DNA of 64,000 nt from Mesorhizobium sp. M9A.F.Ca.ET.002.03.1.2 (GCF_003952365.1 NZ_CP034443.1:2349001-2413000), one strand, 5' to 3'. Positions 28,634 to 37,096 are shown, counted from the stretch's first letter. The notes: generated by a model from the letters alone, not told the origin. Program-made: numbers and translations.

Positions 28634-29536
28634 ATGGGAACCTCCGGCACCAAGCCCAGTTCCCCCCGGGCGCTGCTCCCAACCTGGGTGGACGACGTCG
28701 CCGCGTCGACCCCGTCGGCCCCGCCCCTTCCGACACCGCTTCCCGTGCCCGCCCCGCCGGGGCAGCCCGGAGCAACTCCGGTTCCTGCCCCGTCGGGCAC
28801 ACCGCCGAACCCGGTTCCCGTGCCACAGCCGCTGCCCCCGCTGGCGTCACCGGCGGCGGGCAAGCCACTCGGCTCCGCTCGCTCGGATTTCTCCCGTGCG
28901 GCCCGCTCGCGCGGGGGTGGCGGCAGGGACCTGAGGCGCGCCGCCGGCAAGTACGTCAGAGCCATGGGCGGTGCACGCAACGCTGCCCGTGCCATGGCGC
29001 CGTCCCGCAGGGTGATGACTGGCCTGGGACAGCTGTTGGGTCAGGTGGCGCAGAACGGCCCGGCTGCGGCTCTGCGGTTCTTCAACCTGCAGAGCCTCGT
29101 CGGCGCCCCGATAGCCGACGTCTTCCTCGCCCTCACGGACCTCCTGTGCCCTGACGGCGGGACGATTGATGAGGCCATTGCGAGGAACGCGATGCTCGAG
29201 ACCGTGGGCGAGCTCGGCGCGGCGGGAGATCTGCCTTTCGATGGCGCCACGCCCGACGTGCTGGACGCCGTGTTCACCGGTGCGCTCGCACGCTCGATCG
29301 AGACCAAGCTGTTCAACGAGATCGGGGGCAGGTCCATACGGCTCCCGACCGACGTTGCCGCGGTCGAGATCATTCAGAGGACGCTGCACGACTTCATCCA
29401 GGGCACCGTCCGCGATCGCTTCGCGGCTGCGGGCGGCACGCTGGCGTCAGTTCCCTACGCGGGCGTCGAGGCCTTCGTCCAGGCCATCTACGAGCAGTCC
29501 TTCGAACTGATCCGCATCCTGGGGGATAGCGCATGA
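28634..29536 (+). CDS. qatB: QatB: Pro-rich defence protein
   Basis: This 300-residue protein has a very proline-rich, low-complexity N-terminus (about 25-75), then a basic RSRGGGGRDLRR patch and a helical C-terminal domain. The layout matches QatB, whose biochemical role is not established to my knowledge. The gene is one base after qatA and overlaps qatC by four bases (ATGA), indicating translational coupling. Confidence 0.85.
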   Translation: MGTSGTKPSSPRALLPTWVDDVAASTPSAPPLPTPLPVPAPPGQPGATPVPAPSGTPPNPVPVPQPLPPLASPAAGKPLGSARSDFSRAARSRGGGGRDLRRAAGKYVRAMGGARNAARAMAPSRRVMTGLGQLLGQVAQNGPAAALRFFNLQSLVGAPIADVFLALTDLLCPDGGTIDEAIARNAMLETVGELGAAGDLPFDGATPDVLDAVFTGALARSIETKLFNEIGGRSIRLPTDVAAVEIIQRTLHDFIQGTVRDRFAAAGGTLASVPYAGVEAFVQAIYEQSFELIRILGDSA

Positions 29537-30903
29537 GACGTTTCGTGTTTGTCGGCCGCCTGGGTGCGGCGGATAACGGGGCCGTGCCGGTCGTCCAGCC
29601 GGACGCGACGCCGGTGACGGTCCAGTTCGTGGCCGCGAACAAGCGGCTCGATTACGGCATCGGCAACGCGCTGCAGACGTTGGCCGACCTCGGTCTCCGG
29701 CGGACGGAAACCGCGATCGACCTCGTCATCGTCGCCGCCATGGTCAACGCGGCCGACACCCGCGTCTCGCGCTCCGCGAATGCACAGGACGGCTGGACCC
29801 GGGAGCTGGACCTAGTGGTGCCGGTGCGTGAGCCTGACTTGTGGGCGGCGCAGGGAGCGTTGCTCGCCCGCACTCTCAGGTTCTTGACGGGCGACCATTG
29901 GCGTATCGTGTTCAGGGCACGGCCCGCACCCTTTGCGACGATCGCAACGGCGCGGCCGTCGCTGGGCCTCGCCGAGCCGGACGAAGTGTGTCTGTTCTCC
30001 GGCGGTCTGGACAGTCTCGTCGGGGCGTTGGATTTCCTGGCCGGGGGCGGGAAGCCGCTTCTGGTGAGCCATTACTGGGATTCGGAGACGAGCAAGGCGC
30101 AGACGTTGCTGCTGGACTTGCTGCGCAAGAATTACAAAACAAACGAGCCGTTGTCCCTGCGGGCGCGCCTCGGCTTCGACCGCAACCATGTCGACACCGG
30201 CGAGGTGGAAAACAGCCAGAGGGGGAGATCCTTCCTGTTTTTCGCGTTGGCCATTTTGGCGGCTTCGGGGCTGACGTCTGACGCCCCGGTCCGCGTGCCC
30301 GAGAACGGCCTGATCGGCCTCAACGTACCCCTCGACCCGCTCCGCCTCGGTTCGCTCAGCACCCGCACCACTCACCCATTCTACATGGCGCGCTTCAACG
30401 AGTTGATGCGGGGGCTTGGCATCGCCCGGCGTCTGGAAAACCCCTATCGCCACGTGACCAAGGGTCAGATGGTCAGGGATTGCGAGGATCCGGCGCTGTT
30501 GCGACGGGCCATTCCCTCGTCGATGTCGTGTTCCTCGCCGGCGAAAGCCCGCTACAGAGGCCTGCCACCGCAGCACTGCGGAACGTGCGTCCCCTGTCTG
30601 ATCCGCAGAGCATCCCTGGCAGCCGGCCTGGACGCGAACGAGTCGGATACGACACCCTATGTGGTGAAGGATTTGGCGGCGCGTCGTCTCGATACGCTCG
30701 AGGCCGAGGGCGAACATGTGAGGTCGTTTCAGCTGATGGCGGAGCGGTTACGGCGGAATCCGCGGGCCGCAAAGGCCCTCGCGCGCATCCCCGGTCCGCT
30801 GACCGACGAGCCGTCCGAGATTGACGACTATGTTGACGTCTTCGTGCGAGGGATGCAGGAAGTGGCCCATTTCCTCGAACCCGTCAGGGCGAAGCCTAGC
30901 TGA
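29533..30903 (+). CDS. qatC: QatC: QueC-like PP-loop enzyme
   Basis: This 456-residue protein has a PP-loop SGGLDSLVGALD near residue 156 and a zinc-binding CGTCVPCLIRR cluster near 349. Both are diagnostic of QueC (7-cyano-7-deazaguanine synthase) homologues. An additional N-terminal domain of about 150 residues distinguishes QatC from housekeeping QueC. It may make a deazapurine-type modification or use the same chemistry on protein or nucleic acid during defence. It overlaps qatB by four bases. Confidence 0.9.
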   Translation: MRRFVFVGRLGAADNGAVPVVQPDATPVTVQFVAANKRLDYGIGNALQTLADLGLRRTETAIDLVIVAAMVNAADTRVSRSANAQDGWTRELDLVVPVREPDLWAAQGALLARTLRFLTGDHWRIVFRARPAPFATIATARPSLGLAEPDEVCLFSGGLDSLVGALDFLAGGGKPLLVSHYWDSETSKAQTLLLDLLRKNYKTNEPLSLRARLGFDRNHVDTGEVENSQRGRSFLFFALAILAASGLTSDAPVRVPENGLIGLNVPLDPLRLGSLSTRTTHPFYMARFNELMRGLGIARRLENPYRHVTKGQMVRDCEDPALLRRAIPSSMSCSSPAKARYRGLPPQHCGTCVPCLIRRASLAAGLDANESDTTPYVVKDLAARRLDTLEAEGEHVRSFQLMAERLRRNPRAAKALARIPGPLTDEPSEIDDYVDVFVRGMQEVAHFLEPVRAKPS

Positions 30904-30905
30904 GC

Positions 30906-31664
30906 ATGTCTGCACCACGCCTCGTCGATTTCCACTGTCACCTGGACCTGTATCCAGATCCGGCCGCGGCTATAAGAGCCTGCGAAGAGGCTAAGGTGGC
31001 GACGCTCGCGGTGACGACGACGCCGAAGGCGTTCAGGCAGAACATGAACCTTGCAAAGGGCGCCGAGTTTGTGCGCATTGGGCTCGGCATTCACCCGCAT
31101 CTTGCCGAGCAGCGCTGGACCGAACTGCCCCTGTTCGAGGCGCTGTTGCCCGAGACGAGGTATGTCGGCGAAGTCGGTCTCGATGCGAGCCCCGCACACT
31201 ACCGCTCGATCGATCGTCAAGTCGACGTCTTCAGGCGTATTCTAACCTCCTGCCAGAGGGCGGGGGACAAGATCCTCTCCGTGCATAGCGTCCGCACGGC
31301 GTCGAAGGTTCTCGACCACATCGAGGAGCTGCTTCCCAAGGGCAGTGGCAAGGTGGTGCTGCACTGGTTCAGCGGATCGGTCGCAGACGCGCGGCGGGCT
31401 GCGGCTCTCGGGTGCTATTTTTCCGTCAACCAGGCCATGTTCAGGTCCGAGCGGTCAGTGGCTCTCCTCGGGACCTTGCCGCTCGACCGGCTGCTCACGG
31501 AGACGGATGGTCCCTTCGTGGAGGTAGATGGTTCCCCCGTCACGCCGGGCGGCGTGGACGAGGCCGTTCGCATGCTTGGCGACGTTGTGGGCCTGGGCGC
31601 CGAGGAGATGCGGCGCGCCATTTTGAATAATCTAAAGGCAGTTTTGGAACGGTCCGCAAACTGA
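30906..31664 (+). CDS. qatD: QatD: TatD-family nuclease
   Basis: This 252-residue TIM-barrel metal-dependent hydrolase has the TatD metal ligands in order: DFHCHLD at the N-terminus, the E of YVGEVGLDAS, the H of LSVHSVRTAS, the H of VLHWFSGS and the D of LLTETDGPF. It is two bases after qatC, completing qatABCD in canonical order. It is the likely DNA-degrading or repair component of the system. Confidence 0.9.
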   Translation: MSAPRLVDFHCHLDLYPDPAAAIRACEEAKVATLAVTTTPKAFRQNMNLAKGAEFVRIGLGIHPHLAEQRWTELPLFEALLPETRYVGEVGLDASPAHYRSIDRQVDVFRRILTSCQRAGDKILSVHSVRTASKVLDHIEELLPKGSGKVVLHWFSGSVADARRAAALGCYFSVNQAMFRSERSVALLGTLPLDRLLTETDGPFVEVDGSPVTPGGVDEAVRMLGDVVGLGAEEMRRAILNNLKAVLERSAN

Positions 31665-31715
31665 CGATTCCACGCCGACCCGAGCTTATCGTGGCCAGCG
31701 ACTCTGCACCATTCG

Positions 31716-32426
31716 CTACCGGAGCTTGAGGAGCTCGATGAGCTCGTCGGCGTTGAGCAACTGGCCGGCACGCCTGTATGCCGGCGAACCGCGGCGGGCC
31801 TCGATTTCGGCATATTTCTGCAGCATCTCGCGATAAGTCGACACCGTGTTGGCGTGAGCGTTCAGGGATCTGTCCCTGAACTCCTCAAAGCGCCCGAGCT
31901 TTTCGACCATGAATTTGGCCATCGACATGTAGCGTCCCTCTTCGTTCCCGTCGAAGCCGTCAAACTTGGGGTTTTTCCCCCAGTACTTCACCTGGTCCTC
32001 GACGCGCTGCCTGTCTTCGGGACTGAGCTTCTCATATCCCCATTCAATGGCTCGCCACATCGCCATCGTGTCGACCACGAAGTCGAGCGCCTCGGGGTCG
32101 TCGACCTCATCGTGAAAGATGCCCGACATTTCCCATTCCAGGCCCCAGAAATGGCCTCCGTAGATGGCGCTCTGAATCAACTCGACTGACTTCATGTCCT
32201 CGTAGCCTTTATGCTGGCGCAGGACTTCGGCTAGCATCCACATGATCAGTTTTTCAGAGCTGGTCGGCCGGAAGGCCTTGCGCCGACCAGCCTCAAGCCC
32301 AGTATACACCAAGGTGCGGATGGCCTCTGCCCGCGAAGGGAGGTCACGCTGCTCTCCCCGCCAAGCATCGATCCGGTCAATCGTGCTTTCATCGAGCCTG
32401 AGCTCGAATCGCTCGGTTTTCACCAT
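31716..32426 (-). CDS. RHH-domain protein fused to a YfbU-like domain
   Basis: This 236-residue protein has an N-terminal ribbon-helix-helix (about 1-45: KTERFELRLDESTIDRIDAW, then AIRTLVYTGLEAGR). It is joined to a YfbU-family domain whose blocks FDGFDGNEEGRYMSMAKFMV, LGRFEEF and LNAHANTVSTYREML match E. coli YfbU. The start at 32426 has GGAGGT just upstream; the ATG at 32438 overlaps that site and is rejected. The RHH suggests DNA binding and self-repression through the palindrome at 32443-32470. It faces the Qat operon convergently. Function of the YfbU domain is unknown. Confidence 0.7.
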   Translation of the reverse strand: MVKTERFELRLDESTIDRIDAWRGEQRDLPSRAEAIRTLVYTGLEAGRRKAFRPTSSEKLIMWMLAEVLRQHKGYEDMKSVELIQSAIYGGHFWGLEWEMSGIFHDEVDDPEALDFVVDTMAMWRAIEWGYEKLSPEDRQRVEDQVKYWGKNPKFDGFDGNEEGRYMSMAKFMVEKLGRFEEFRDRSLNAHANTVSTYREMLQKYAEIEARRGSPAYRRAGQLLNADELIELLKLR

Positions 32427-32442
32427 ATCTACCTCCAATCAA

Positions 32443-32478
32443 GTCCGTACCGAATCCATATCGTACGGACATTGTACG
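32443..32478. promoter_or_regulatory. Palindromic operator upstream of the RHH-YfbU gene
   Basis: GTCCGTAC (32443-32450) and GTACGGAC (32463-32470) form a perfect 8-bp inverted repeat with a 12-nt spacer. A further GTACG follows at 32474-32478. It lies 17 bp upstream of the start codon, overlapping where the promoter should be. Short symmetric GTAC-containing sites are typical of RHH autoregulation; the pairing with this gene is inference. Confidence 0.6.
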
Positions 32479-32637
32479 TAAGACACGGTGAAAGGCAAGC
32501 ATCGCCATCTCGCATGTCGTTACTTGGGTCAGGACGGGGGCGCGTCACACCCCCCACGGCTGGCATGCCGGCCGGTGCCTGCACCTCCGGCATGTGGCTA
32601 GGCGCTCGTCGGGACCCTCAGGGAACAGGCGAGTCGA

Positions 32638-34272
32638 TCAGAGTGCAGGTGTCAGGATCCGGGCCGTAGTACTGCGCGAACTGTCGCTCGCCAAGGCGAT
32701 CAGTGCAGCATTTTCGGATTTCCCGGTAAGCCATTTGAAATCGTAGCGGAAAGGTCCCGGCTCGAGGACCCATTGCAGGGCGAGATCGAACACGAGCATT
32801 CCGCCAAAGAAGGTGTTGACCAGTTTCTTGATGTTTTCGGGGCTCCGGCCGCGCACGGCGCGAGGAAAGATCTGCTCGGTGTCACCTCTGTCCTGGAAGA
32901 GGGACAGATGGGTGACGAACAGCGATCCGGCCTCAGGGTTGAAGTTGTCTCCCGCCATCCAGATGCCCGGCCAACAGAAAAATTCGGGACTGCGCTGCTT
33001 GTCTCGGCAAAAAGCGATGAAGTGCGAGACCAGGACCCGGACAGGCATGTTCACACCGGCATAGTTGAACGTACGATGCTCCTCCATCAGGGCATCGACA
33101 GGGCCCTTGTCGCCGAGCAGCCCGACCACGGCAGCAAGTCCCGTCCGCGGATCATCGTATCCGCATCGCTCGCTCAGTCGCGCCGCGACGTGCTCATACT
33201 CCTGAGCGGAGAAATTTTGCACCGCCTGGGCGAGCTCGGGGGTTTCGGCTGCGGCCAGGCAAAGTCTTGTGAAGCGCGCGCCAGGATCAACGTCGCGGAT
33301 AAAGTCCTCGAAGAACTCGATGTCGAGCGGAAACCCCCTCGTCGGGTTGATTGCCAGATCGCAGATCAGCAGAAACAGGCCGACGATCGGGCTGTCATAC
33401 CGTTCGGGCCATTCTGTCCCAGTAAGCACCAGGAACAGTTCAAACGAGTCGACATAGACGGGCGCAAAGTAGCCTTGCTCGCGATACGTCTGAAGCAGCT
33501 CGGGACCGCCTGACGATGCCAAATACTGAATTTGGCAAAAGCGGGCCTGGCCTTCGAATATCTGCTGGATGCCGATGTCGGCGTAAGGTGGGCGCGCACC
33601 GCGATGGAAGCCTTCAATCCGGCTGAGTTGAAGTTTGAGGAATTGTGCATCCCAGCGACCGGGGTCGGGAAATTGCCCTTCCGCGAAGTCACAGGACCCG
33701 TTGATCGCGTGGACGATCTCACCATAGGTTTTGAGGTAGCTGTGCCCGACGCTCTGAAAATAGGGCGTTTGCTCCAGCGAGAGGATCGACTTCGGCGACC
33801 AGGCAAGTTGCTTGTAGAACTTGATGTCGAGCGCGTTGTTGACGGCAATATTGGCGGCGGCGAGCACCGGATCAGAGTGCGTCCGACCGTCGAGCATCGC
33901 CCTGTGCGCCCAAGCCTTTACAGGTTTGGCGACGCCGGCGCCCCGCGCAAAGGTCTGAAGAGACGTCATGCTGCCATAGATTTGCGCCGGGTACGCCAGG
34001 CTGAGGATGAGTCCCGCAGTGGACCCCATGTGCTGCCACCAATGCACGGTTTCGTGCAGATAGGTCGAGTAGGCTTGGTACAGTTCGGCTGCGTCATGAC
34101 CCTCGGTGTCGCGCTGGGTGAGCGCGTCGACAAGCTCATGGGCGCGGGGACTGAGGCGCAAGACGAAATGTTCCGTCGTGTAGCTCCCGTGGCCTGCCAG
34201 CGTGGCGTCGAACACCAGTGGATCGTTGGCTGGGTTGAGCAGATACGGATCGAGATGGGAGAACAGGGACAT
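32638..34272 (-). CDS. Hypothetical zincin-like protein with HETVH motif
   Basis: This 544-residue protein of unrecognised family has an HExxH motif near residue 77 in the context YLHETVHWWQHMGSTAGL, plus a later FEGQARFCQ that could supply the third ligand, a Glu. HExxH with Trp-rich surroundings suggests a zinc metallopeptidase or a catalytically inert relative. The start at 34272 (MSLFSHLDPYLLNPAN) is chosen because upstream residues are basic and unstructured; no strong ribosome-binding site is seen. It sits between the RHH-YfbU gene and a HEPN gene inside the island. Confidence 0.6.
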   Translation of the reverse strand: MSLFSHLDPYLLNPANDPLVFDATLAGHGSYTTEHFVLRLSPRAHELVDALTQRDTEGHDAAELYQAYSTYLHETVHWWQHMGSTAGLILSLAYPAQIYGSMTSLQTFARGAGVAKPVKAWAHRAMLDGRTHSDPVLAAANIAVNNALDIKFYKQLAWSPKSILSLEQTPYFQSVGHSYLKTYGEIVHAINGSCDFAEGQFPDPGRWDAQFLKLQLSRIEGFHRGARPPYADIGIQQIFEGQARFCQIQYLASSGGPELLQTYREQGYFAPVYVDSFELFLVLTGTEWPERYDSPIVGLFLLICDLAINPTRGFPLDIEFFEDFIRDVDPGARFTRLCLAAAETPELAQAVQNFSAQEYEHVAARLSERCGYDDPRTGLAAVVGLLGDKGPVDALMEEHRTFNYAGVNMPVRVLVSHFIAFCRDKQRSPEFFCWPGIWMAGDNFNPEAGSLFVTHLSLFQDRGDTEQIFPRAVRGRSPENIKKLVNTFFGGMLVFDLALQWVLEPGPFRYDFKWLTGKSENAALIALASDSSRSTTARILTPAL

Positions 34273-34509
34273 GGGAGAACTGTAGCAGAGATTGCCTACG
34301 GAAGCGGACAAACGCCGGGCTACCAGGCGATCGGCCTGACGGCACGCCACGGCGGTGCAGGTCGGCCTGGAATTCGTCAGTCCGGAGGCGCCAATCGGCG
34401 TATTCCCTTGCGCCGTACTCCTTCGCATGGACCGACCGGGCGTCTTCGTGGGCGAGACACCGAAAAAAGCGGGGCCTGACGAAAAGAATAGTTCGCTGGG
34501 GCGGCGCGC

Positions 34510-34953
34510 TTAAGGGTGTGGGTTGCCGAGCGGATCCATGCCGAGCGCCAGCCTGACGCTCTCTCGGATGCTTTCAGTCATCGCCAGCAGAACTTCCGGT
34601 CGGATGTCTCCGGGCTTTTCAACCACCATATAGCGCACACGCACATAATCGTTCTTGTCGGCCAGAGTTTTGGCTTGGCTGACAGTTCTGGCAGGCAGGA
34701 CCAGGCCTGAACCTTGAGCGGCCACAGCCATCTCGTGCAGATTGTGCCCCAAGGCCCGCAAAGCCTCAATGTCTCGGCCCGCGCTGCGGAGGTAGCATTT
34801 CAGGAAGAGTTCGCACGCATGGTAGCAAAGCAACCTGGTCGGTCCCGACGTCAGACCGCGGCGACCGGCATCAACGGCCTTCGCGGCCTGCAAAAAGGAG
34901 TCGGCGAGCAGGAAAATACCGAACGGGGTGGCGCCTTCCGATTCTGGGATCAT
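34510..34953 (-). CDS. HEPN-like domain protein
   Basis: This 147-residue helical protein has the pattern of HEPN proteins that join substrate partners: PTRLLCYHACELFLKCYLRS followed by LRALGHNLHEMAVAAQ. Many defence and toxin RNases are HEPN, but the catalytic R-x4-6-H motif is not clear here, so it may be a non-catalytic version. The start at 34953 is chosen because homology-like sequence begins there. It lies next to the tRNA-like gene; a functional link is possible but unproved. Confidence 0.55.
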   Translation of the reverse strand: MIPESEGATPFGIFLLADSFLQAAKAVDAGRRGLTSGPTRLLCYHACELFLKCYLRSAGRDIEALRALGHNLHEMAVAAQGSGLVLPARTVSQAKTLADKNDYVRVRYMVVEKPGDIRPEVLLAMTESIRESVRLALGMDPLGNPHP

Positions 34954-35066
34954 GCAGTCCAGTTGATTTTGGTGTTCTGGAGTCTCAAGTCGAAGTGCCC
35001 CCGACCGATATGACGCCGTTCGATTGAGATTCTCCGTGCATGGCACGACTCCCGGTGGGCCTTGGA

Positions 35067-35170
35067 CGTGACGGCAGGACTTGAACCTGGGACCTCCTCG
35101 CCCCTAGATAGCGGTGTCACGCACCACCCAGGTCGAAAGCGAGGCGCTCTATCCTCTGAGCTACGCCACG
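35067..35170 (-). tRNA. tRNA-like gene with enlarged anticodon loop
   Basis: The minus strand folds as a cloverleaf. Acceptor stem CGTGGCG/CGTCACG pairs in all seven positions (one G-T), T8 A9 follow, D stem GCTC/GAGC, anticodon stem CCTCG/CGAGG, a five-base variable loop and a T arm with TTCAAGT (four of five pairs). The anticodon loop is 39 nt instead of 7, a 32-nt excess that itself holds a GGTG...CACC hairpin. If the extra part is at the 3' side the loop reads CTTTCGA (anticodon TTC, Glu); if at the 5' side it reads CTAGGGG (AGG, Pro, agreeing with C1-G72). It encodes no CCA end. Confidence 0.5.
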
Positions 35171-35176
35171 ATCTGC

Positions 35177-35659
35177 CTATGCATCGTTGTCCACGACCAG
35201 CTGCGGCTTCTTACGCTTCAACCGGTTCGATCTCTCCTCGGCCGCCTTCTTGATCTCGGCGGCCTTTTCCAGCGCAAACGGCTTGGCGGCCTCGATCAGG
35301 CCATCGAAATGATAGCGGTTCGTCATGCTGCCATTGGGCGTGTTGCGCCGTTCCTCCCGGCCAAGAAGTTTAAGGGCCTCGAGGGCGGCAATGCGTTTCT
35401 GAATGGTGCGGGGCGTCACCCCGATCGCCTTGGCGATGGTTTCGACCGAGGGGTGGGGAAGGTTGTCGGGCAGCCACCAGTACTGGACCAGGTGGATGAT
35501 GATGTTCATGTCGAGCGCATCGAGGCCGAGAGCCTGCTGCTTCTCGATGATGATGTTGGGGAAAGCGCTCCAGCCCGTGGCCATGAGTGCCTTGGTCCAC
35601 TTCTTCTCGTTGGTGCGTAGCTTGTCGACGTCTGCCTTGGCGGTTTCTGGCTGGGCCAT
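35177..35659 (-). CDS. Helix-turn-helix protein (winged-helix, MarR/replication-like)
   Basis: This 160-residue protein has a winged-HTH core near residues 55-105 (SVETIAKAIGVTPRTIQKRI) and a basic C-terminal tail with a Lys/Arg-rich helix. Such proteins on islands often act as transcriptional regulators or replication-type DNA-binding factors. The start at 35659 has GGGAG upstream. It is seven bases from the tRNA-like gene on the same strand. Confidence 0.65.
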   Translation of the reverse strand: MAQPETAKADVDKLRTNEKKWTKALMATGWSAFPNIIIEKQQALGLDALDMNIIIHLVQYWWLPDNLPHPSVETIAKAIGVTPRTIQKRIAALEALKLLGREERRNTPNGSMTNRYHFDGLIEAAKPFALEKAAEIKKAAEERSNRLKRKKPQLVVDNDA

Positions 35660-35911
35660 CTGAGGCTCCCTGTGATGAACTGCGCCTAGATATGGTGGTT
35701 TCCCGTGATGACGCAAGGGCATTGGGGACGGTTCTGCATTCAGGGGGAGGGTGTTTCAAGGTTCGCCCGGCCTATGTCCCTGGATTCAGGGGCCGGGGAA
35801 CCGCGCTGCACCCAAAGAAGAGGACTTGATAATATGAAGTGCCGATCAGACGAACCGTGCTATATGCAAGTGATAAGATAGGGACCCCCGACCAGAGGTT
35901 CACCCGGGGTG

Positions 35912-35940
35912 TTGACAAAGAGAGCGTCAATACCCATACT
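35912..35940 (+). promoter_or_regulatory. Candidate sigma-70 promoter of a small RNA
   Basis: TTGACA (35912-35917), a 17-nt spacer and CATACT (35935-35940) make a strong promoter-like pair on the plus strand. No protein-coding frame follows before the terminator at 35999-36027. Confidence 0.55.
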
Positions 35941-35946
35941 TTGGGC

Positions 35947-36027
35947 GTGAGCATCGCTCCGGGGTTGGCGCCAGGCGCCAGCCGAACTTTTCAAAACGAA
36001 GGCCCGGCTAGTCCGGGTCTTTGTTTT
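35947..36027 (+). ncRNA. Candidate small RNA
   Basis: Between the promoter-like pair at 35912-35940 and a strong intrinsic terminator, about 80 nt contain a hairpin TGGCGCCAGGCGCCA (35966-35980), an A/T-rich single-stranded stretch (acttttcaaaacgaa) and the terminator hairpin. The arrangement resembles a trans-acting sRNA. It is antisense to the last 20 nt of the DUF3800 gene. No family is recognised and expression is unknown. Confidence 0.4.
35999..36027 (+). terminator. Intrinsic terminator of the candidate small RNA
   Basis: Stem AAGGCCCGG (35999-36007), loop CTAGT, and CCGGGTCTT (36013-36021) with one G-T pair is followed by TGTTTTTTA. The 3' part overlaps the end of the DUF3800 gene on the other strand. 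Confidence 0.7.
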
Positions 36028-36913
36028 TTATCCGTTCAAAGCAGCTGTATTTGATGCCGCAGGATGCCAGGTCCTCGGGCTGCAGGTGCGCGTCGATGAG
36101 ACGCTTGTGGTCCATCAGGGCCCTGTAGGGCCGGTAGGACGGGTCATAGCCGCCCTTGGCCATCGGATAGAGGTAGAGATCGGCGATCTGCAACATCGGC
36201 GTGGCTTTGGTTCTGCCGCGGGGCTCCCCGCGCACGATGTCCCTGAACTCCTCGGCAGTTAACGACCCGTAGCTGGCGGAGTTGGCGCCGTCGAACGGCA
36301 TCCCCTGCGTCTTCAGGATCCGCGTGTAGGCCACCAGGTCGCGGTCCTCGGCTTTGCCGGCGCGCTCGAAGAACACGCGCAGCTTGCGGTCCTGGCTGCG
36401 GGCATATTTGGCGGCGCGCTCGATCAGGATGCAGTAGGCGGTCTTGCACATGAACCAGAGCTGGTCCCGGTACCGGTCGCGGTAGCGGGCAACATAGCCC
36501 GGTCGGTCGATGACCGCGGCGATGCCGATCACGGGCAGCCCAAGCAGCATCCCCTGCAAGTCTCCCAGGAATTCAAAAGCGGACTCCGGCTTCTTCAGCC
36601 AGCCGAAGTCGCCACGGCCGCCCCGGATCGCCCAGGAGTGGAGCGGGTAGGTGATGCCGTGCTTCTGGCAGAAGGCCTTGTGGCGGGCATAGAGCTCATC
36701 GACGTCTTCCTCGTTGATGAGGATGCCGCCGAGGGCGAAATAATCCATTTCGTCCCGGCGCTTCTCTCTGGGCTCTCGGTCTGGCTCACGGCTGCCGCTG
36801 TCATCGAGGTAAAGGTGGATTTCGCGGTCGGTCACGGGCAGGCTTTCAATTTCCGCACCAGCTTGGCTCAAAAACCTGAACCTGTACAGCTTGGCGACAC
36901 TCGTGCGCGCCAC
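36008..36913 (-). CDS. DUF3800 protein, last gene of the MBL/E2-E1-JAB operon
   Basis: This protein of up to 301 residues has the DUF3800 hallmark: an N-terminal LYLDDSGS acidic strand and a late QIADLYLYP block, consistent with an RNase H-like fold using acidic residues. The family is common in defence islands. The GTG at 36913 lies 16 bases after the membrane-protein stop (36929), and a GTG at 36835 (VTDREIHLYLDDSG) is an alternative start closer to the fold. In the reconstructed order it is the fourth gene of the minus-strand operon. Confidence 0.7.
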   Translation of the reverse strand: MARTSVAKLYRFRFLSQAGAEIESLPVTDREIHLYLDDSGSREPDREPREKRRDEMDYFALGGILINEEDVDELYARHKAFCQKHGITYPLHSWAIRGGRGDFGWLKKPESAFEFLGDLQGMLLGLPVIGIAAVIDRPGYVARYRDRYRDQLWFMCKTAYCILIERAAKYARSQDRKLRVFFERAGKAEDRDLVAYTRILKTQGMPFDGANSASYGSLTAEEFRDIVRGEPRGRTKATPMLQIADLYLYPMAKGGYDPSYRPYRALMDHKRLIDAHLQPEDLASCGIKYSCFERIKNKDPD

Positions 36914-36928
36914 AGGGAACGTTGCAGC

Positions 36929-37096
36929 TCAGGCCGATTTCATCTGCACCATCAGCGTCTCGCAGCTGAGGGTGAGTTGGCGGGCATATGCCTTCGAGGC
37001 GTCAAGCGTGGCTCGCTTGGTGACGCCGAAGATCAGGTAGCCCGCATGCACGGCGGCGAGGATGCCGAGGGCCGCAAGCTTTCCATGGGTTAGCTC
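36929..37096 (-). pseudogene. Displaced C-terminal part of the operon membrane protein
   Basis: The minus strand encodes about 55 residues, ELTHGKLAALGILAAVHAGY, then LIFGVTKRATLDASKAYARQ and a tail to a TGA at 36929. It has one hydrophobic segment and no start codon. Joined to 40440-41003 it continues that frame exactly (168 bases, multiple of three) and gives a 243-residue protein with a further membrane span. It is thus the 3' end left behind by the 37097-41003 inversion. Confidence 0.85.

Noticed and set aside
35600..36100. CRISPR array
   Set aside because: No repeated spacer-repeat units were found here or elsewhere in the window.
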